From positions 214,498 to 278,497 of the forward strand of contig JAAGOF010000243.1 of NCBI GenBank assembly GCA_010645155.1: a stretch of 64,000 nucleotides of DNA. The letters are read 5' to 3'. The notes under the pieces were generated by a model. That model did not search any database, was not told the DNA's origin, and saw only the letters and a list, made by a program, of their open reading frames with translations. The DNA comes from Tigriopus japonicus. Lineage: Eukaryota > Arthropoda > Copepoda > Harpacticoida > Harpacticidae. Positions 36,981 through 49,835 of this stretch are shown piece by piece. The translations under genes were made by a program, and so were the position numbers. Positions within the stretch are counted from its first letter, which is position 1, and each line of letters opens with the position of its first letter.

Positions 36981-39521
36981 TCACTCACGGTTTTGACTCA
37001 TGTTATGTCATTATGATATTTGTGTTTGTTACACTGATTATGTTGTGTTAGTCCTTTGGACTGGAGGGTAGGTGTAGCCACCCTGCCGGAAATGGAAAAA
37101 AATAAAGAAGTGATCTCTAAATTAGTCAATCTTGAAGCAAAGGCTGGCAAAGATGCCTGGTGCCACCAACCTTAAACAGCTCAAATTACAAGTGAAACAA
37201 GCCTGGTCAGAGATTGAAACCAACACTTTGGAGAACCTCTCAGCATGAATGCCCTGAAGAATATCAACTTGTATTAAGCTCAAGGTTGGTGCATTGGTAA
37301 ATAAAATTGTTCAATAATGTACACACTAATAGCATTAGAATACCTTTCTAGAGTAACTAAAATTTTGGGAAGTACTGTAAATCAAGTTCCAGTAGCAGAT
37401 TTAATTCCAGTAATATTTATAATTGAATGGTCGATGAGTCGAATTCTCCTCCTAAAGCCTCCAGTTGAAATCTTTTAAAAGATTTTTGTTAACAACAAAA
37501 CATCAACTTCTTCGAAGAACCATTTGGAACTCAATTGACTCAATTACGAGTGACTCTCTTGTCCATTTCACGTCATGATTCATGAGGTAGAAAAATATAT
37601 AACTGATATATGTACTGATAATTAGAAATTGGAAAAAGTTTCGAAAAATCCCCACCAAAATTTTGTTTTATTTCAAAAAATTTGGCGATTTTTTTCAAAG
37701 ATGAATAAGGCCGGTTTTTTTCTTAAAATAAGCAAAAAGCACCAAAAATCTAATCTCTTCCCTCTTTAATTGTTATTTTTAGGCCAAAATTATTAAGCTT
37801 GCTCTTTTTTTTGTCGACATTATTTGTTCTCAATGTTCATACAGGTTCATAACTCCCTGCATGTTTTGCATTTTAGGACTTCAGTAGGGTTATCTTCAAT
37901 TGAACTTGCTTTGACCACTTTTGCGTTTCCTAGAGATTTTTTTTGTCCAAGTCGAAAGCCACTGTCAGTTTTTCGATATTTCAAACAGCGTCAAAACTGT
38001 GACAACTTGTCGCAAACTGAGAAATGAAAATGCAATATTTTCGTTTTTGGAGCACGTGCAAAATTGGGGTAAAAATTCTACTAAAAACAAGCCCACATTG
38101 AAAATCTTCACCAATAATTGCCATTTTTTCTTGACGAATAATGACTTCTTCTCATTTTTGAAAAGTTTCCCTCATCTTTAACTTAGTAAGAACAGAATGA
38201 CGTCATTGTTACGAAGCAGTTTGGTCTGCGTCTTGTGATGCTGAACCAGATTCGATCCAGAATTCACCATTTGGGCCATTGGCGCTTTGTTGGGGCGCAA
38301 CCAAAAGGGAGGGAAAGACTTTTGAGCCCCTACTCAGAAGGATGTGTTCCAACGTGTTCCAATGCAGAACGCCCTATTTGACAAAGAATGCATTTCGGGC
38401 TGAATTTCCTACGACGTAGTAGCAAGGAGTCCAGCCCTGTTCCTCTTTCCCCATCTTTGCCTGCAAACGCCAAGAGAGACGTTCGGACCATTACAAACAC
38501 GTGGATTCGAAGTCCAAATAAATGGTTGACCTTGAAGGCTGACAAGGATGGGCTAAAGCTCCCTTGTACTTTCAATTAACGAGGGGTCGACCAACTGATG
38601 AAGTGGACGTTATACCCTAATGGACCGATATTATTTATTAATAGAAATCGACGTTAGCCTCAACCAAGGACATCTGCAGTGTCTCTTTCTCTCTTGAAAC
38701 AATGGTCCCCAGGTTGGCCCAGAAGTCCCAAGATTCGGCCAAAACCCATAACTCTTGGTCGAAGAACCACGAGGTTAACTTCGAGGGAGCGTTCCAATCC
38801 TCTTTGGATCCGCTCGTCCCCACCTTTTTGTTCCTCTCTTCTCTATTGTGTTGAGTGTTCCAAGGCGTGCTCGAACACTAGTTATCATAAGACCACGTGG
38901 ACAAGGAGGTGCGCAACTGACTGGAGTAGAAAGCCCTTCTCGTTCTCTCGCTCTTTCACTTCCTCCCATGCTTCCTTCAACTGGCAAGACTTTCGGGATC
39001 CTTCGTCGTCATTGGAGGTTATTGACTATACACTTCCCTCCTGTGGCCAAGATTTTGGAACGTAGTAAGGCCTGCGACGAGAAAACGCGTGAGAGTCAAT
39101 AGTCCTGGCCGAAGAAGCTCTGTTTCATTCAGATCGAGAGTGGTGAACACACCTTCTTTGCATCAAGGTACTTCTGCACATAAACCCTTGAATGTCTTCT
39201 TGTAAACTAGAAAAGTGACAAGCGTTAGATCAATACTCTTTTGGGAGGAGTGCCGTCAATGATGTTTACTCTGCCTTAGTCATCATCACATGGCTGTCCA
39301 ATTGCATCAAAATCTGCTCTAAATCAAACCTTCATCAGTGGACTTGCTCTCACTCGCCAAAAAGGTAATAACTGAGGTAAGAGGCAAAGAGACACACTTC
39401 TTGGCTGACGAAATCCAAGTTGCATGCACAGCGTGTCTCGTGCTTGGATCAATTTGTAAGACGCAATACTAAGGGCCATTTTCTCGGGCCTTTTTCTTAG
39501 GCATGACCACTCGCTTTTAAG
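36981..39521. other. Intergenic, no gene recognised
   Basis: AT-rich sequence followed from about 38.2 kb by more balanced composition. Open frames of up to 128 codons show no domain pattern. The 3' part presumably holds the SLC6 promoter, but no TATA box is evident. Confidence 0.4.
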
Positions 39522-42500
39522 ATGCCTAGGAAGGTCCAACGAAGTCTTTCGGGATCAGGATCCTCTTCCATGGGAGTGGCAAAAAACGGTGCCATCTCGG
39601 CTCAATCCATTCGACTTCGAAGTGGAAGTGCTGGACATCAGCGATTGGCCAATGAAGAGGAGGAAAATCATGCAATTCAAGTAATTTAAAAGTGGCGTTT
39701 CCATTGATTTCTGAAAACTACCATCAATCAATGTTCCCTTTCCAGTTTTCTGCCACTCCGATCATAATCGATCCGGCGGATATCAAGATTGAAGAGACAC
39801 CTCCCGAAGATGAATTGAACGCGGAAGAAACCTTTGATTATGAAGACGATGAGCGTGGAGGTTGGGGCAATAAATTGGACTTTCTGTTCTCGTGCATCTC
39901 TGTCAGTGTTGGTTTGGGCAACGTTTGGCGATTCCCTTACTTATGCTACAAGAATGGGGGAGGTAATCAAACTTTTAATTAGTCCCGCTTCGTTTGAGCG
40001 GTTGGTTCATTATTGGGGACCAATTTGCTACTTTGATGAGTTCTCATGAGCACATATTTGATCAATTTCAATTCGTTTCAGGCACGTTCCTACTGATCTA
40101 TTTCATCGCTATGTTTGCTTGCGGAATCCCCATTTTCTTTCAAGAGGTGGCGGCTGGTCAATATTTGGGTTCAGGTGGTTCCACATTAGTTGGGCAATTT
40201 GTTCCAATCCTAAAAGGAGTGGGATACGCGACTATGACGATTGTTTTCTTCTTGGACATTTACTACTGTATCATCATCGCTTGGACCCTCTTTTATCTGA
40301 TCAATAGCTTTGTCTCCATTCCTGACTTGCCTTGGGGAAGTTGTGGTAAGCCCAATTTGGTGTCTGACGAGACCAAGGTCTCTTGGTCTAGAAACTTGAG
40401 GCCTTTGTTGGCGGTCACGCGTCGTACGTAGGTCCATGCATTGCTTCTAAGTTGAGTTTCCCTCTCTCCACCAGGGAATTGGTGGAACAGTGACCGATGC
40501 TTTGATCCCGATCATGACAGCCCTATTTACCCTAATGGAACACGAATAATGTTGAACATGACGAAATCACCCGTGGAAGAATACTGGGAGTAAGTAGTGT
40601 CCGCCATCTTGAACAGACATTTGATGATAAATCTTTCCTGATTTGTTTCTAGCCGGCGGGTTTTGAGAATCACAGACAGCATGGAGGATCTTGGAGGCCT
40701 GAATTGGGAGCTGCTTGGCACTTTGCTTCTCGGATGGATCATTGTTTATCTCATCATCTGTCGGGGCCTCCATTCCTCGGGCAAGATCATCTGGTTCACG
40801 GCATTGTTCCCTTATTTCGTGATGAGTATCCTATTGCTTCGATCGGTAACCTTACCCGGTGCCTCTGTGGGTCTTTGGCGTTACATTACTCCAGACTGGT
40901 CCAAATTGACCGACTCCGAAACTTGGATTGACAGTGCTACGCAAATCTTCTTTGCCTACAGTATTGGCACTGGGGCCTTGCCGGCCTTGGGATCGTACAA
41001 CAAGTTCCACCACAATTGTGTCAAGTGAGAGATTGTTTTGTTTCCCTAAGCCAATTAGATCGTCATGTTTTTCCCTTCACCCTTTAGGGATGCTATCATC
41101 ACGTGTTTTGTAAACACAGGAACATGTCTCTTCGCAGGATGTGTGACCTTCTCGATTTTAGGTCACATGGCTCACAACCAAGTAAGGAATCGTTCAAGCA
41201 CGGTGGCAATTTCCATTGCTAACCTTTATCATTTGGCTGTGTTTTTACAGGGTGTCAATATTGAGGATGTGGTCAACTCGGGACCAGGTTTGGTCTTCAT
41301 CACTTACCCAGAAGTGGTCCTCAAGTTGCCTGGAGGTCCAATCTGGGCTGTGACCTTTTTCGTCATGTTAGTGGTAAGTCCCTTTAGAAACTGTAGACAA
41401 AAAGAGGTGGTAAAATATTTTATCAAGCAATGGTTATGGTTACAAGTTTCAATTCGTCTTCAGCCTTCTTGACTAGTTTGGTTTTTGTTTGCGGCTCGAA
41501 TTATTTTTCAGCGTCATTAGCCTCGATCGGACAAACGAGATCCTCAAAGTCCAGTTCGTCCGTTTTAAATTTACGCCTCCTCAAGGAGAATTGGCTTCTT
41601 TTGACTGGTTTTACCTTGGCTGTAGGAGTCAGCTCTTGAGTGTGAGGCCCTTCATCAAAATCACGCTTTTCTTGCATGGTTTCTCGGCCTACAAGGTCGC
41701 GGAAATGCAAACTCAGGTGTCTTCTTAGTAGCGTTTTGCTCCCGGGAATTGAGAGCAGGGAGGCCAAAAGGTCGGCTCCAAATCGAGGCTCATAGATGAG
41801 CAATCCCCCATGAACCCCGGATCCGCGGAGGTTGGGTGCATACTCGGAGAGATCAACGTGTCGCAACCATTCCATGACGCGATGATTGGTCCAGAGTGAC
41901 ACTTCAATGGGCAAAGAACTTCGGTCTCGCTCTTCGGGTGAAGCTCGTCGCTTCAGACAGGATGGCTCAAAATTGTTTTGCCGCAATACTTGAATTCCGC
42001 GCTTCAATGAGAGATGATGGAGAAGGTTGGTCACTTTCAATTGGAATAAGTCGTCCACTGTAAGTAGGTTCAAAACCCTGCCGTCAATTCTGGCCTCCAA
42101 AAACGCATCTTTGTACTGGGGCAAGCCTACGTCGTCCAACCAACGAACCACCCATTGGTGGTCGAGTCGACCAGGGAGATCTTCAATGGTGCCTGGTTCT
42201 TGTTTGGCTTGAAGAGCCAAGAGGATCTTCTTTCTATGAAGTACGCTCTTGATGCCAAATTTGGCCTCTAAATCATGGCTACTCAAAGCCAAGAGTTGTT
42301 CCCCGATCTTAATGTGTTTTCGAATCTCGGCATTGTACATGTACAGGCCCAAGTTGTCTAACCAAGAGCAGATGGTGTCCACTTTCCATTGCCGAAAGGG
42401 GAGATTGGGATCAGGATAGGACACGTTATTCGTATTGGTCATCCAACTGGCAAATCTGGAACCCGCACTGGCTCGAAATCCGCCCCGTTTTAACGAGTCA

Positions 42501-45500
42501 TTGCCGTCGTCCTTTTTCTTGTCGTCGTGAAGTGTTCCAGAATTGGCTCTTCGCATCCTTCCAAGGATCTTTTTGAGACCTTTGGGCTTGGTGGCGATTG
42601 GAGCCCGATTCCCTGGTGAATTAGGACTCGTATACTGGGTTAGGGTGCGTTCCACACTCTGATGTCTGGCCGCTCTTGGGACGGTATTGGCACCATTCTG
42701 CGCGAGACTGGGGGCAGACCCGGAGTGATTTCCATGGATCTTTTTATCAAACCAACTGTCATCCGTCTCGTCGGGACTAAAGTGTGTTTCTAAAGGCACG
42801 GAGGCGATCAATCTGTCGTCTCTGCGTTTGGACCTCCTCGGCATGGTGCCAAAGGTTTGTAGAGTGTTGTTGTTCTTGGCAGACGGAGGACAAACCAATG
42901 GGAAGGCTTTGCCTGAGGGAGGTAATGTCAGAATCATGTCAACCACGTGGTGAGGATGAGTTGAGTCCTCCGGGAGTTGCATGACCTTCGTCAATTTCTT
43001 CTTTAGCTCTGAATTCTCTCGTTCCACAGCTGCTTGCTTGAGTTTCAACGAGGATATTTCAGACATGAGTTCCAGCTTCTTCGTCTCCAAAGAGGATCTA
43101 GTCAGCATTTCTCTTTGCAAAACATCCTCCGTCTTTCTTAGTACATCCTTCTTGTCGTCTAAATTCTTTTCCAGATCCGATATTTTGTCCGTCTGGCTCT
43201 CCAATTGGTCGGAGAGCAAAGCAACCTGGAAGAAAGTGTCCTAGTAGACTCAATGATCGTGGAGAACATTATTTATTCCTATCTAGCTTCGCTCAAGCGC
43301 AAAGACATCTCCATGTTAGCTCTTGGATTATTCATGGTCTATGAATTGTTCCAGTGGGCTACTGTACGTCTGTCATCTTTAATATGAATTTAGGTGGAGA
43401 AGAGATCATTTTCTCAGCTCTCCGTGACCTTCTACTTAGACGAGAGATGTCTTCGAGATGAAGCGAGCAGACTGACCATTCAAAAAAAGTTTTCCTCATT
43501 GTTCCCACTAGTTAGGCCGACTTGACTTTTGGAGCATCCGCTTAACACAAGAACTGGCCTTCAGTCATTTTACTTGTACGGTCCTCTGAGCAAGGAAGCT
43601 TTTTCTGAAATATAACGGTAATGCCGTTTCTATCCTGCCGATATGTTTTGCCGCTCTACTTTGACTCAATGCAAGTGGATCTCTTCCGAAAGCATCAAGA
43701 GTGACAGGACCAATATCTCAATGCTATCGTTGAACACATCATATGTAATGGACCGGGATGAAGGACAGGGACGCGGCAAACACCTCATTTTAACTTAAGC
43801 TTGAGGTCAAGTCTGACCTTGGCTCTCTATTGAGGCTGTTCTGACCTTGCCTGACGTCGGCTCGATTTTTGTTGATAGAGGATTTGCCTTTGAGCTTTCC
43901 AACATGAGAGAGAGGGTCGAACACGATGAATCGAGTCCGTTTACACTTCGACGGCCAATGAAGTCATCATCAGCGATATTTTGACAATCATTTGGGGCAA
44001 TCGAAACTGGAGAAACTCTCTGATCGACTTACTTGCAAGTTGAGCGAATCTTTATCTCCTTCAAGCTGAAGGAGTCTCTCCTCCAGTCCTGGAACCGTCT
44101 GGACGGGATAATTAGTCGAAGATCGATTACTTCGACAAGACCAGGTGGAACAACATCCATGATGAGATCGGGAACAACACGATCCAGAGTCATAGGGGAT
44201 CAATGCCATTGAAGACGATCCTGGACCTCCTCCACCACTGTGACGACATCCACATCGGTTATGGTGACTGCAAACAAGGAAAGGTTCCGACGCTGAAGTT
44301 GCATTTGCAGATTTTTTGACCACGTACGTACCTAGCACAAGATGACAAATCGTTGCCCAATGAATCCGCTCCCGAGTCATCGTCCTCCTCCAAGTAGGCC
44401 CGGTTGTGGACAGATTTCATTGGGGATCGGAAATCGCGAGGGTGAGATGAAAAATCCTTGAAATCTCTTCGATTGGGTGACTGAACCCTCCGTCTCAAAG
44501 AGGTTGGGTTCGTTGGAGGAAGTCGTCGTGTGGTCTGATGATGATGATGTTGGGGATGAAGATGAGCCCCCTCTCCGTATCCATGATGCGCATGGTGCAT
44601 GCCCATTTGATTACTGTTTCCTATGGGGGATGGAGATTTGTATCTGAAAGGAGAACATTGGTGTCGAAGGTCTCGTTTTTGAAGGCAATAATTAGGGGTT
44701 TTTAGCATGTACGTACCTCATACTGGAACTACTGCTATGACCATTAGTACTAATGGGAGAATGGAGACGCGGAGGAAGAGGTGGAGGTGCTTGAGATTGC
44801 AACAAGTGATGATGGTGGTGATGGTGATGAGACGATGGAGGTGCGGGTTTCCATCCGTCTAAGGCCACACCCGACGGTGAACTATTGGTCTTTCTCGTCA
44901 TTCGATCGGCACTTCCCTCACGACTTCTAATTGTGCTATTGACTAAGGATTCAAGTAACATGAGTTGGGAGATCCTAATTGGAACAAACCCGCAATCTCC
45001 GTGTTTTCTTACCGGAATCCAATATTCTTGGACTCAACATTAACTCTCGACTTCTGCGATGAATCTTCTCGAGTTCTCGTTCTCGTTCCCTGATTCGTTC
45101 GGGATCAATGGAACCTGTGAAGCTCAATGAAGCTGTATTGACGGGAGATCCTAATGGAGCGCCTTGGGGCTCCCCTCGTGGTCTCTCACGTGAGCGGCTT
45201 TTTCTTGAGTGCCTGGACATTCTAGTAGAGAAAAACCCGAGGTTTCATAGGAAATTTCCCCTGTAAATCAGAGGGAAGAAACGATCTTACCGTGACTTGT
45301 CTCGTTTATTGACACGATCATCGTTGATCATGCCGTTCCTCTGAGCAAACTGGAAGTTCGAATTGGTGAGATTCACGTAGGCTGGTGGTGGGTAATTGGC
45401 TGGCCCCACGGGGCTATCTGATCCACTGGCCTCATCCCGACTACTGGACATCTCGCTGTTCTTGATTTCCATCTTGGGATCACGCGAATCGATGGAGCTG

Positions 45501-48500
45501 TAATCCTCTTCATCAATATCACTGGACATATCACACGGTGGAGAAGGTCTGGGATTCTCCACGGCAAGAGTAAACGCATCCAGCCTGAAGCTTGATCTTT
45601 GCACTTTTCGAAACGACGAAGATGCGAAAAGACTCGCGCTCAAGTGAGTTAATATTTTCCTTGCACATCCGTGATTTTTCAAACGAGATTATGGCTTTGG
45701 GATCGTTTCATCACCGAGCAGGGAACATGGCTTTTGTTATTCTAAATTTTCTGTTGCGATTGCTTCTTGCTTGCTCTTCACAGTCGGGGGGTTGGCCAAA
45801 CTTGGCTGTCTTTCTTGGCTCTTAGATGTTAGATGAGCGGCAATTGCCTTTTTTTTGCCTGCGTCTGGAATTATGAGGTGTTGAGAAGCTAATGAATGGA
45901 TTGAAATACGGTAGAACAAGTGGACGCCAAACACCAAGATCTCAATCCAGACATGAAGAACAGTACCTTTGTATGGTTACTTACTTGAAAGTTTTGTCAA
46001 GCAGAACACAGAGAGGTAGCTGTGTCCGAAACTTGTTCCACTTCTTGTCGACTATGTTCCTGAATCCAACCGACTCGCCGGCCGAGGCATGACTAACTAA
46101 CACCTATGCTCCTTCAAATCCCAGGGTGAGTCGGGGGAAAGAGCATTCATTGCTCCCTGGATAGATGGATGGATGGATCGAGGATGGCGTGCAGTTAATT
46201 CAAATTTCCCCTTCAGACCCCGTTTCGCACCACTCAAAGATTAGTGAGAAATCACGCTGCTAAGAAGGGAAAATCATTCTGGGGGAAGGTCGGAAGCAAA
46301 TGTCGGGCTTGCCCGATGGCTTTAAAAATTGGGCGATTTGCCAAGGCACCCAAACTCTGCTCCTTGGACGTTCATGGGGAAAATGAAAGCTGCTCAGGTT
46401 GTTGGGAGACCGCTGGCCACCCTTTGCGATTACGCTCTTAAAGAAAGGCGAGAGTTCTGAAAAGGTTGGAAATTAATTTCATCGTCTTTCCGTTTGCCAT
46501 CGGATGAATTGAATGAAAAGAGCTATCGACCCAAGAATCAGGCCTAATCGGATGGGCAACGATTGCGAATAGATTCATGATGGCCAGCTTATCTATCGTC
46601 GGCTGTATGTATTCTCCAAAGTCTGTCGTCCGTATCTGGGTTTCAAGTTCCGAAACCTGCATCAATGTGTCTGTTGCGAGAAAGCCAAGCTCATTGTTGT
46701 CATTCCCATTTGGGGGTGAAGAGGGTGACTTTCAATCATCCATGCATGTCACGAGATCACTGGCAGAACACCAACGATTCTGGTGAAAACGGGCAAAAAT
46801 CTCATATGTAACTGTTCAATGCTTTTCCGTCGTGTACTTGCGACGAACATGTCGATCTTTCTTTGTATCCGGTTCAAAAGTGGTGTAAGACTCGATTTTT
46901 GTCTTTTCGAGTGGAGAACTTCAAAAAGGGAAGGGGGTGTCTCTCGATTTGTGACTGCATGGAGTCAAGTCTTCCTGTGTCCATGATTAGGGATGGATGA
47001 AACTCAAGAGAAGAGGGAGGAGATTGTCAAAGCTTTCAAACCTTGCCAAGCCAAATGGGTACCTGAGACGGGTGAACTATAAAAAGACACCGGGAAGCCA
47101 AAGTCATTCCAACATTCGTCTATTTACGAGCTTGACCTACTTGCGTCTGAAATTCGCATCATTGCTCCGCAAGAAGCCAAATAAATCTTCCAACATCCTA
47201 AAGCTCGCTTTCGATTCAAATGTCGAATTCCGTCCACGCTGAAGACACTTTTATCGGCCAACAATTTAAAAAAGCATGCTTACTCTATTGCAGACAATTG
47301 GCATCGATAGTGAATTCTGTATCGTGGAAAGTCTGGTTACCGGTCTGGTGGACATGTTCCCTGATTATTTGAGGCCCAGAAGGCGTGCCTTTACTTCGTT
47401 TATTTGTTTATTGCTCTTCATTTTGGGACTTCCCATGGTCACCGAGGGCGGAGCTTTCATCTTCCAGGTATCTTTATTACTGGGAATCCAACTTTTTTCC
47501 TGTTCAGCCTTAAAAGGCTCTCAATTGACCTTGCAGCTCATGGACTTCTACAGTGCCAGTGGGATCCCAATCTTGTGGTGCTGTTTCTTTCAAACCATCG
47601 CCATTGGATGGATCTTTGGCGCTCAAAAGTTTGCCAATTGCGTGGAACAAATGACTGGTTACAAGCCCAGCATGTACTGGATCAGCTCTTGGGGTGTTCT
47701 GGCACCAGCTGTGATGGGGGTGAACAGGCCTTTGATAATATATTTCTTTCACAGCAACGCACCAAGACTTGATTCTTCCTTTCCAGACCATCTTCCTCTT
47801 CTACTGTTTCATGTGGCAACCAGTCAAATATGGCAAGGTGGATTATCCTATGTACGCGCACGTTTTTGGATTCCTCATGTCCTTGGCCTCGATGTTATGG
47901 ATCCCCGGTTATGCTATTTACTATCTGCTCACTCAACGAGGTAGTCTCAGAGATGTAAGTTGCAGGTCTTAATCAAGGGCTTAAAATTTCCACAGACCGT
48001 ATGCAAACAAAGGAGAGATGCGTCTTCATGTTTTAACCAGGGATGCTAATGTCAATAAAGAAGTTTAGTTTGAGAACATTGCGAGAAAGCATAGTCATAA
48101 TAACTATTCTCAGTGGTGATGAGTTGCCTCAGTCTCAAAGGCTGTAGTTTAAACACAACTCATGTACTCATACTCGAAGATGGTTAGTTTGACTTGCTCA
48201 AGCTATAAACTTCTTAACGACGTTAATATTCCTCCCAATGTTTTTTGGCACAGAACTAACAGTTTTGCGTTTAAGATTCATTATCACTTCTAAATTAGAA
48301 TTTTGAGCCTTCAACTTTCTGGGTCTCAGATCCAAATTAAATTGATATTTTTACAACAAAAAATTGAAAGTCAGTGGCACAATGAGTTAGATAAAACTTA
48401 GTTATTACATGTAGGTCGTTTGTTTTGTGTTTAAAGATTTACTCCATCCATAGATTTCCATCCGTTTAATAGCTTGAACTTAAACCTAAATGAACTCAAT

Positions 48501-48875
48501 ACTTAGTAAATGAATAACTTAAAACTTACGAAAATAATGCCTTGCAAGGCATGAATTCAACATTGAAAGTATGTCTGTAGCATGTCTTAGCACCGATTAA
48601 AATACGATCCTTTTTAATTTGATACCCCTTTTACTCTCATATATTAGGTGTTAGAGAAGTCATAATGATATAAACGATGCACCACGAACCATCCCATTAT
48701 TTTTCAGCGTTTGATCAAAGGCATTACACCTGATATCAAATCTTCTCGCGTGAAAGCCCCGGCCAAGAATACAATACCCAAAGAGATTCAAATGTCCGAG
48801 TCTTCAGCACGGCTTCTCAAGAATGCTTCCTTCCTCACCAATAATACAAGTTCTTTTGCCATCAATAACCCTTAA
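39522..48875 (+). CDS. SLC6 family sodium/chloride-coupled transporter (11 exons, 678 aa)
   Basis: Exons: 39522-39680, 39746-39962, 40082-40345, 40475-40589, 40653-41024, 41088-41181, 41251-41373, 47294-47467, 47537-47719, 47787-47954, 48708-48875. Borders and phases match, and 2037 nt ends at TAA. Exon 1 is the least certain. After an acidic cytoplasmic N-terminus, TM1 reads [20 protein letters not shown], the family's Na/substrate-binding signature. Gly109 stands where monoamine transporters have Asp, favouring an amino-acid, GABA, taurine or glycine-type substrate. The second extracellular loop has the [10 protein letters not shown] cysteine pair and sequons. [20 protein letters not shown] (TM6-extracellular loop) and [16 protein letters not shown] (TM8 region) follow. 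About twelve hydrophobic segments and the length fit the family. The specific substrate cannot be assigned. Intron 7 (41374-47293) contains the oppositely oriented liprin-beta gene. Confidence 0.92.
41501..45529 (-). CDS. Liprin-beta homologue, scaffold with coiled coil and three SAM domains (6 exons, 981 aa)
   Basis: Minus-strand exons: 45529-45291, 45221-45013, 44942-44717, 44643-44332, 44267-44033, 43225-41501. Phases match and 2946 nt closes. The frame stays open upstream to 45682, so the start (ATG at 45529, [12 protein letters not shown]) is provisional and further 5' exons are possible. Residues 1-390 are low complexity: Ser/Arg/Pro-rich with His runs (eight His near residue 190). [17 protein letters not shown] leads into a coiled coil of about 90 residues ([39 protein letters not shown]). 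[15 protein letters not shown] and the three-SAM liprin homology region follow at about 684-749, 761-824 and 852-919, with [19 protein letters not shown] and [20 protein letters not shown] followed by RGSGVHGG. The tail has TAKVKP and the terminal VCPIE block. Liprin-beta partners liprin-alpha at synapses and cell-cortex sites. The classical coiled-coil N-terminus looks shortened. Confidence 0.9.
47078..47109 (+). promoter_or_regulatory. Core-promoter-like TATA/Inr pair inside SLC6 intron 7
   Basis: TATAAAAA (47078-47085) and TCATTC (47104-47109) are separated by 28 bp from the first T to the Inr A, the ideal spacing. They lie 188 bp before exon 8. An in-frame ATG at 47276 would read MLTLLQ straight into exon 8, bypassing the splice site, but an out-of-frame ATG at 47220 precedes it. 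It could be a cryptic promoter or chance. Confidence 0.3.
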
Positions 48876-49426
48876 CAGACTATTGAAGAATCATCATCCC
48901 CTTTGGACGAATTTGGCGGCAGACAGAAGAATACTAGAGAAAAGTAACACAATCGAAGAGCGAGACAGAGAGAGAATGAGCGAATCCGGATGATTCTGAT
49001 GGCAACGAGCGAGTTGGCAGGCAAACAGTTGGCCCACCTGGCCCCCAATTTCCATTGTGTTGTGAGTCTAATCTTGGGAAGAAAAAATAGTATGGCAGCC
49101 CAAAGGCAGAAGAGATTTGCTTTCAATTATCTCTCAGAGCAGAGGATTTCAATGCTCACACCCATTGTATTGTACTTGACACTAAGATAAAGATTTAGAA
49201 AATTAGTTCCCTTTCGTACATATTTTTGAGTTAGTGTTTTAGAGAGAGTATTTTGTCAGTGTTCCTACCCCTAGACCAACTAATCATGTGACCTATAAAA
49301 TATATATACAATGCATTGAATATGAATAGCATCGCCATCCCACTGTTGTACTGTTCTTCCGCTGCTCATTGCTATTTACGGTACGTATACCAGTGTTGAA
49401 CAACTACTTGCTGATCATTGGTACGA

Positions 49427-49432
49427 AATAAA
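49427..49432 (+). terminator. Possible poly(A) signal of the SLC6 gene
   Basis: First clear AATAAA after the stop (GAAATAAATATTAAC), about 550 bp downstream. This fits a moderate 3' UTR, but other signals cannot be excluded. Confidence 0.35.
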
Positions 49433-49565
49433 TATTAACTAAAGAAACGTGACGGAGAACCAAATTACACAATTAAGCAGGGCAGTTGTAACGAAATTAT
49501 GAGTAGCGAAAGTACAGTAATTCGTCCCTTCTTCCGCAAAAGCCATGACATTTCAAATGTGGTGT

Positions 49566-49835
49566 AATGGATGAGTGTAATCGAACGAATTCAGCTGAGG
49601 ATTCTGGGGCCAAAATGGCTAGGGATGGGTCAGAGTCGAGACTCACCCTCCATAAAACACAATCAAAATTCATGAGCCCTATTCGTTTTTTTCATTTTGA
49701 CAATCAATTGAAGTAAGATTTTTTCCTCACGTAGCTAGCTAAAACTATGAAATGTCAAAACCAAGTTCTGACCCATCCCTAGCCATTTTGGCCCCAGAAT
49801 CCCCAGCTGAACTCGTTCGATTACACTCATCCATT
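49566..49835. mobile_element. Fold-back MITE (270 bp) with 69-bp arms
   Basis: The left arm starts AATGGATGAGTGTAATCGAA; the right arm is its reverse complement over 69 bp with two mismatches. A 132-bp AT-rich centre joins them. It has no coding capacity. Part of the arm and centre match a degraded copy at 28206-28345. No obvious target duplication. Confidence 0.85.

Larger units (their letters stand above)
41374..47293 (+). other. 5.9-kb intron 7 of the SLC6 gene, host of the antisense liprin-beta gene
   Basis: It begins GTAAGT after [16 protein letters not shown] and ends CTATTGCAG before TIGIDSEF, both phase 0. The split falls within a TM region that is contiguous in all family members, so the join is secure. 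All other introns of this gene are under 800 bp. Confidence 0.88.

Noticed and set aside
38679..39065. 128-codon plus-strand frame upstream of SLC6
   Set aside because: Ser/Arg-rich without pattern. An overlapping frame is equally open and no splice route joins it to the transporter.
46997..47242. 81-codon basic plus-strand frame before SLC6 exon 8
   Set aside because: It starts upstream of the TATA/Inr pair, ends before exon 8 and has no recognisable pattern.
47404..47772. 122-codon plus-strand frame
   Set aside because: Out-of-frame reading of SLC6 exons 8 and 9.
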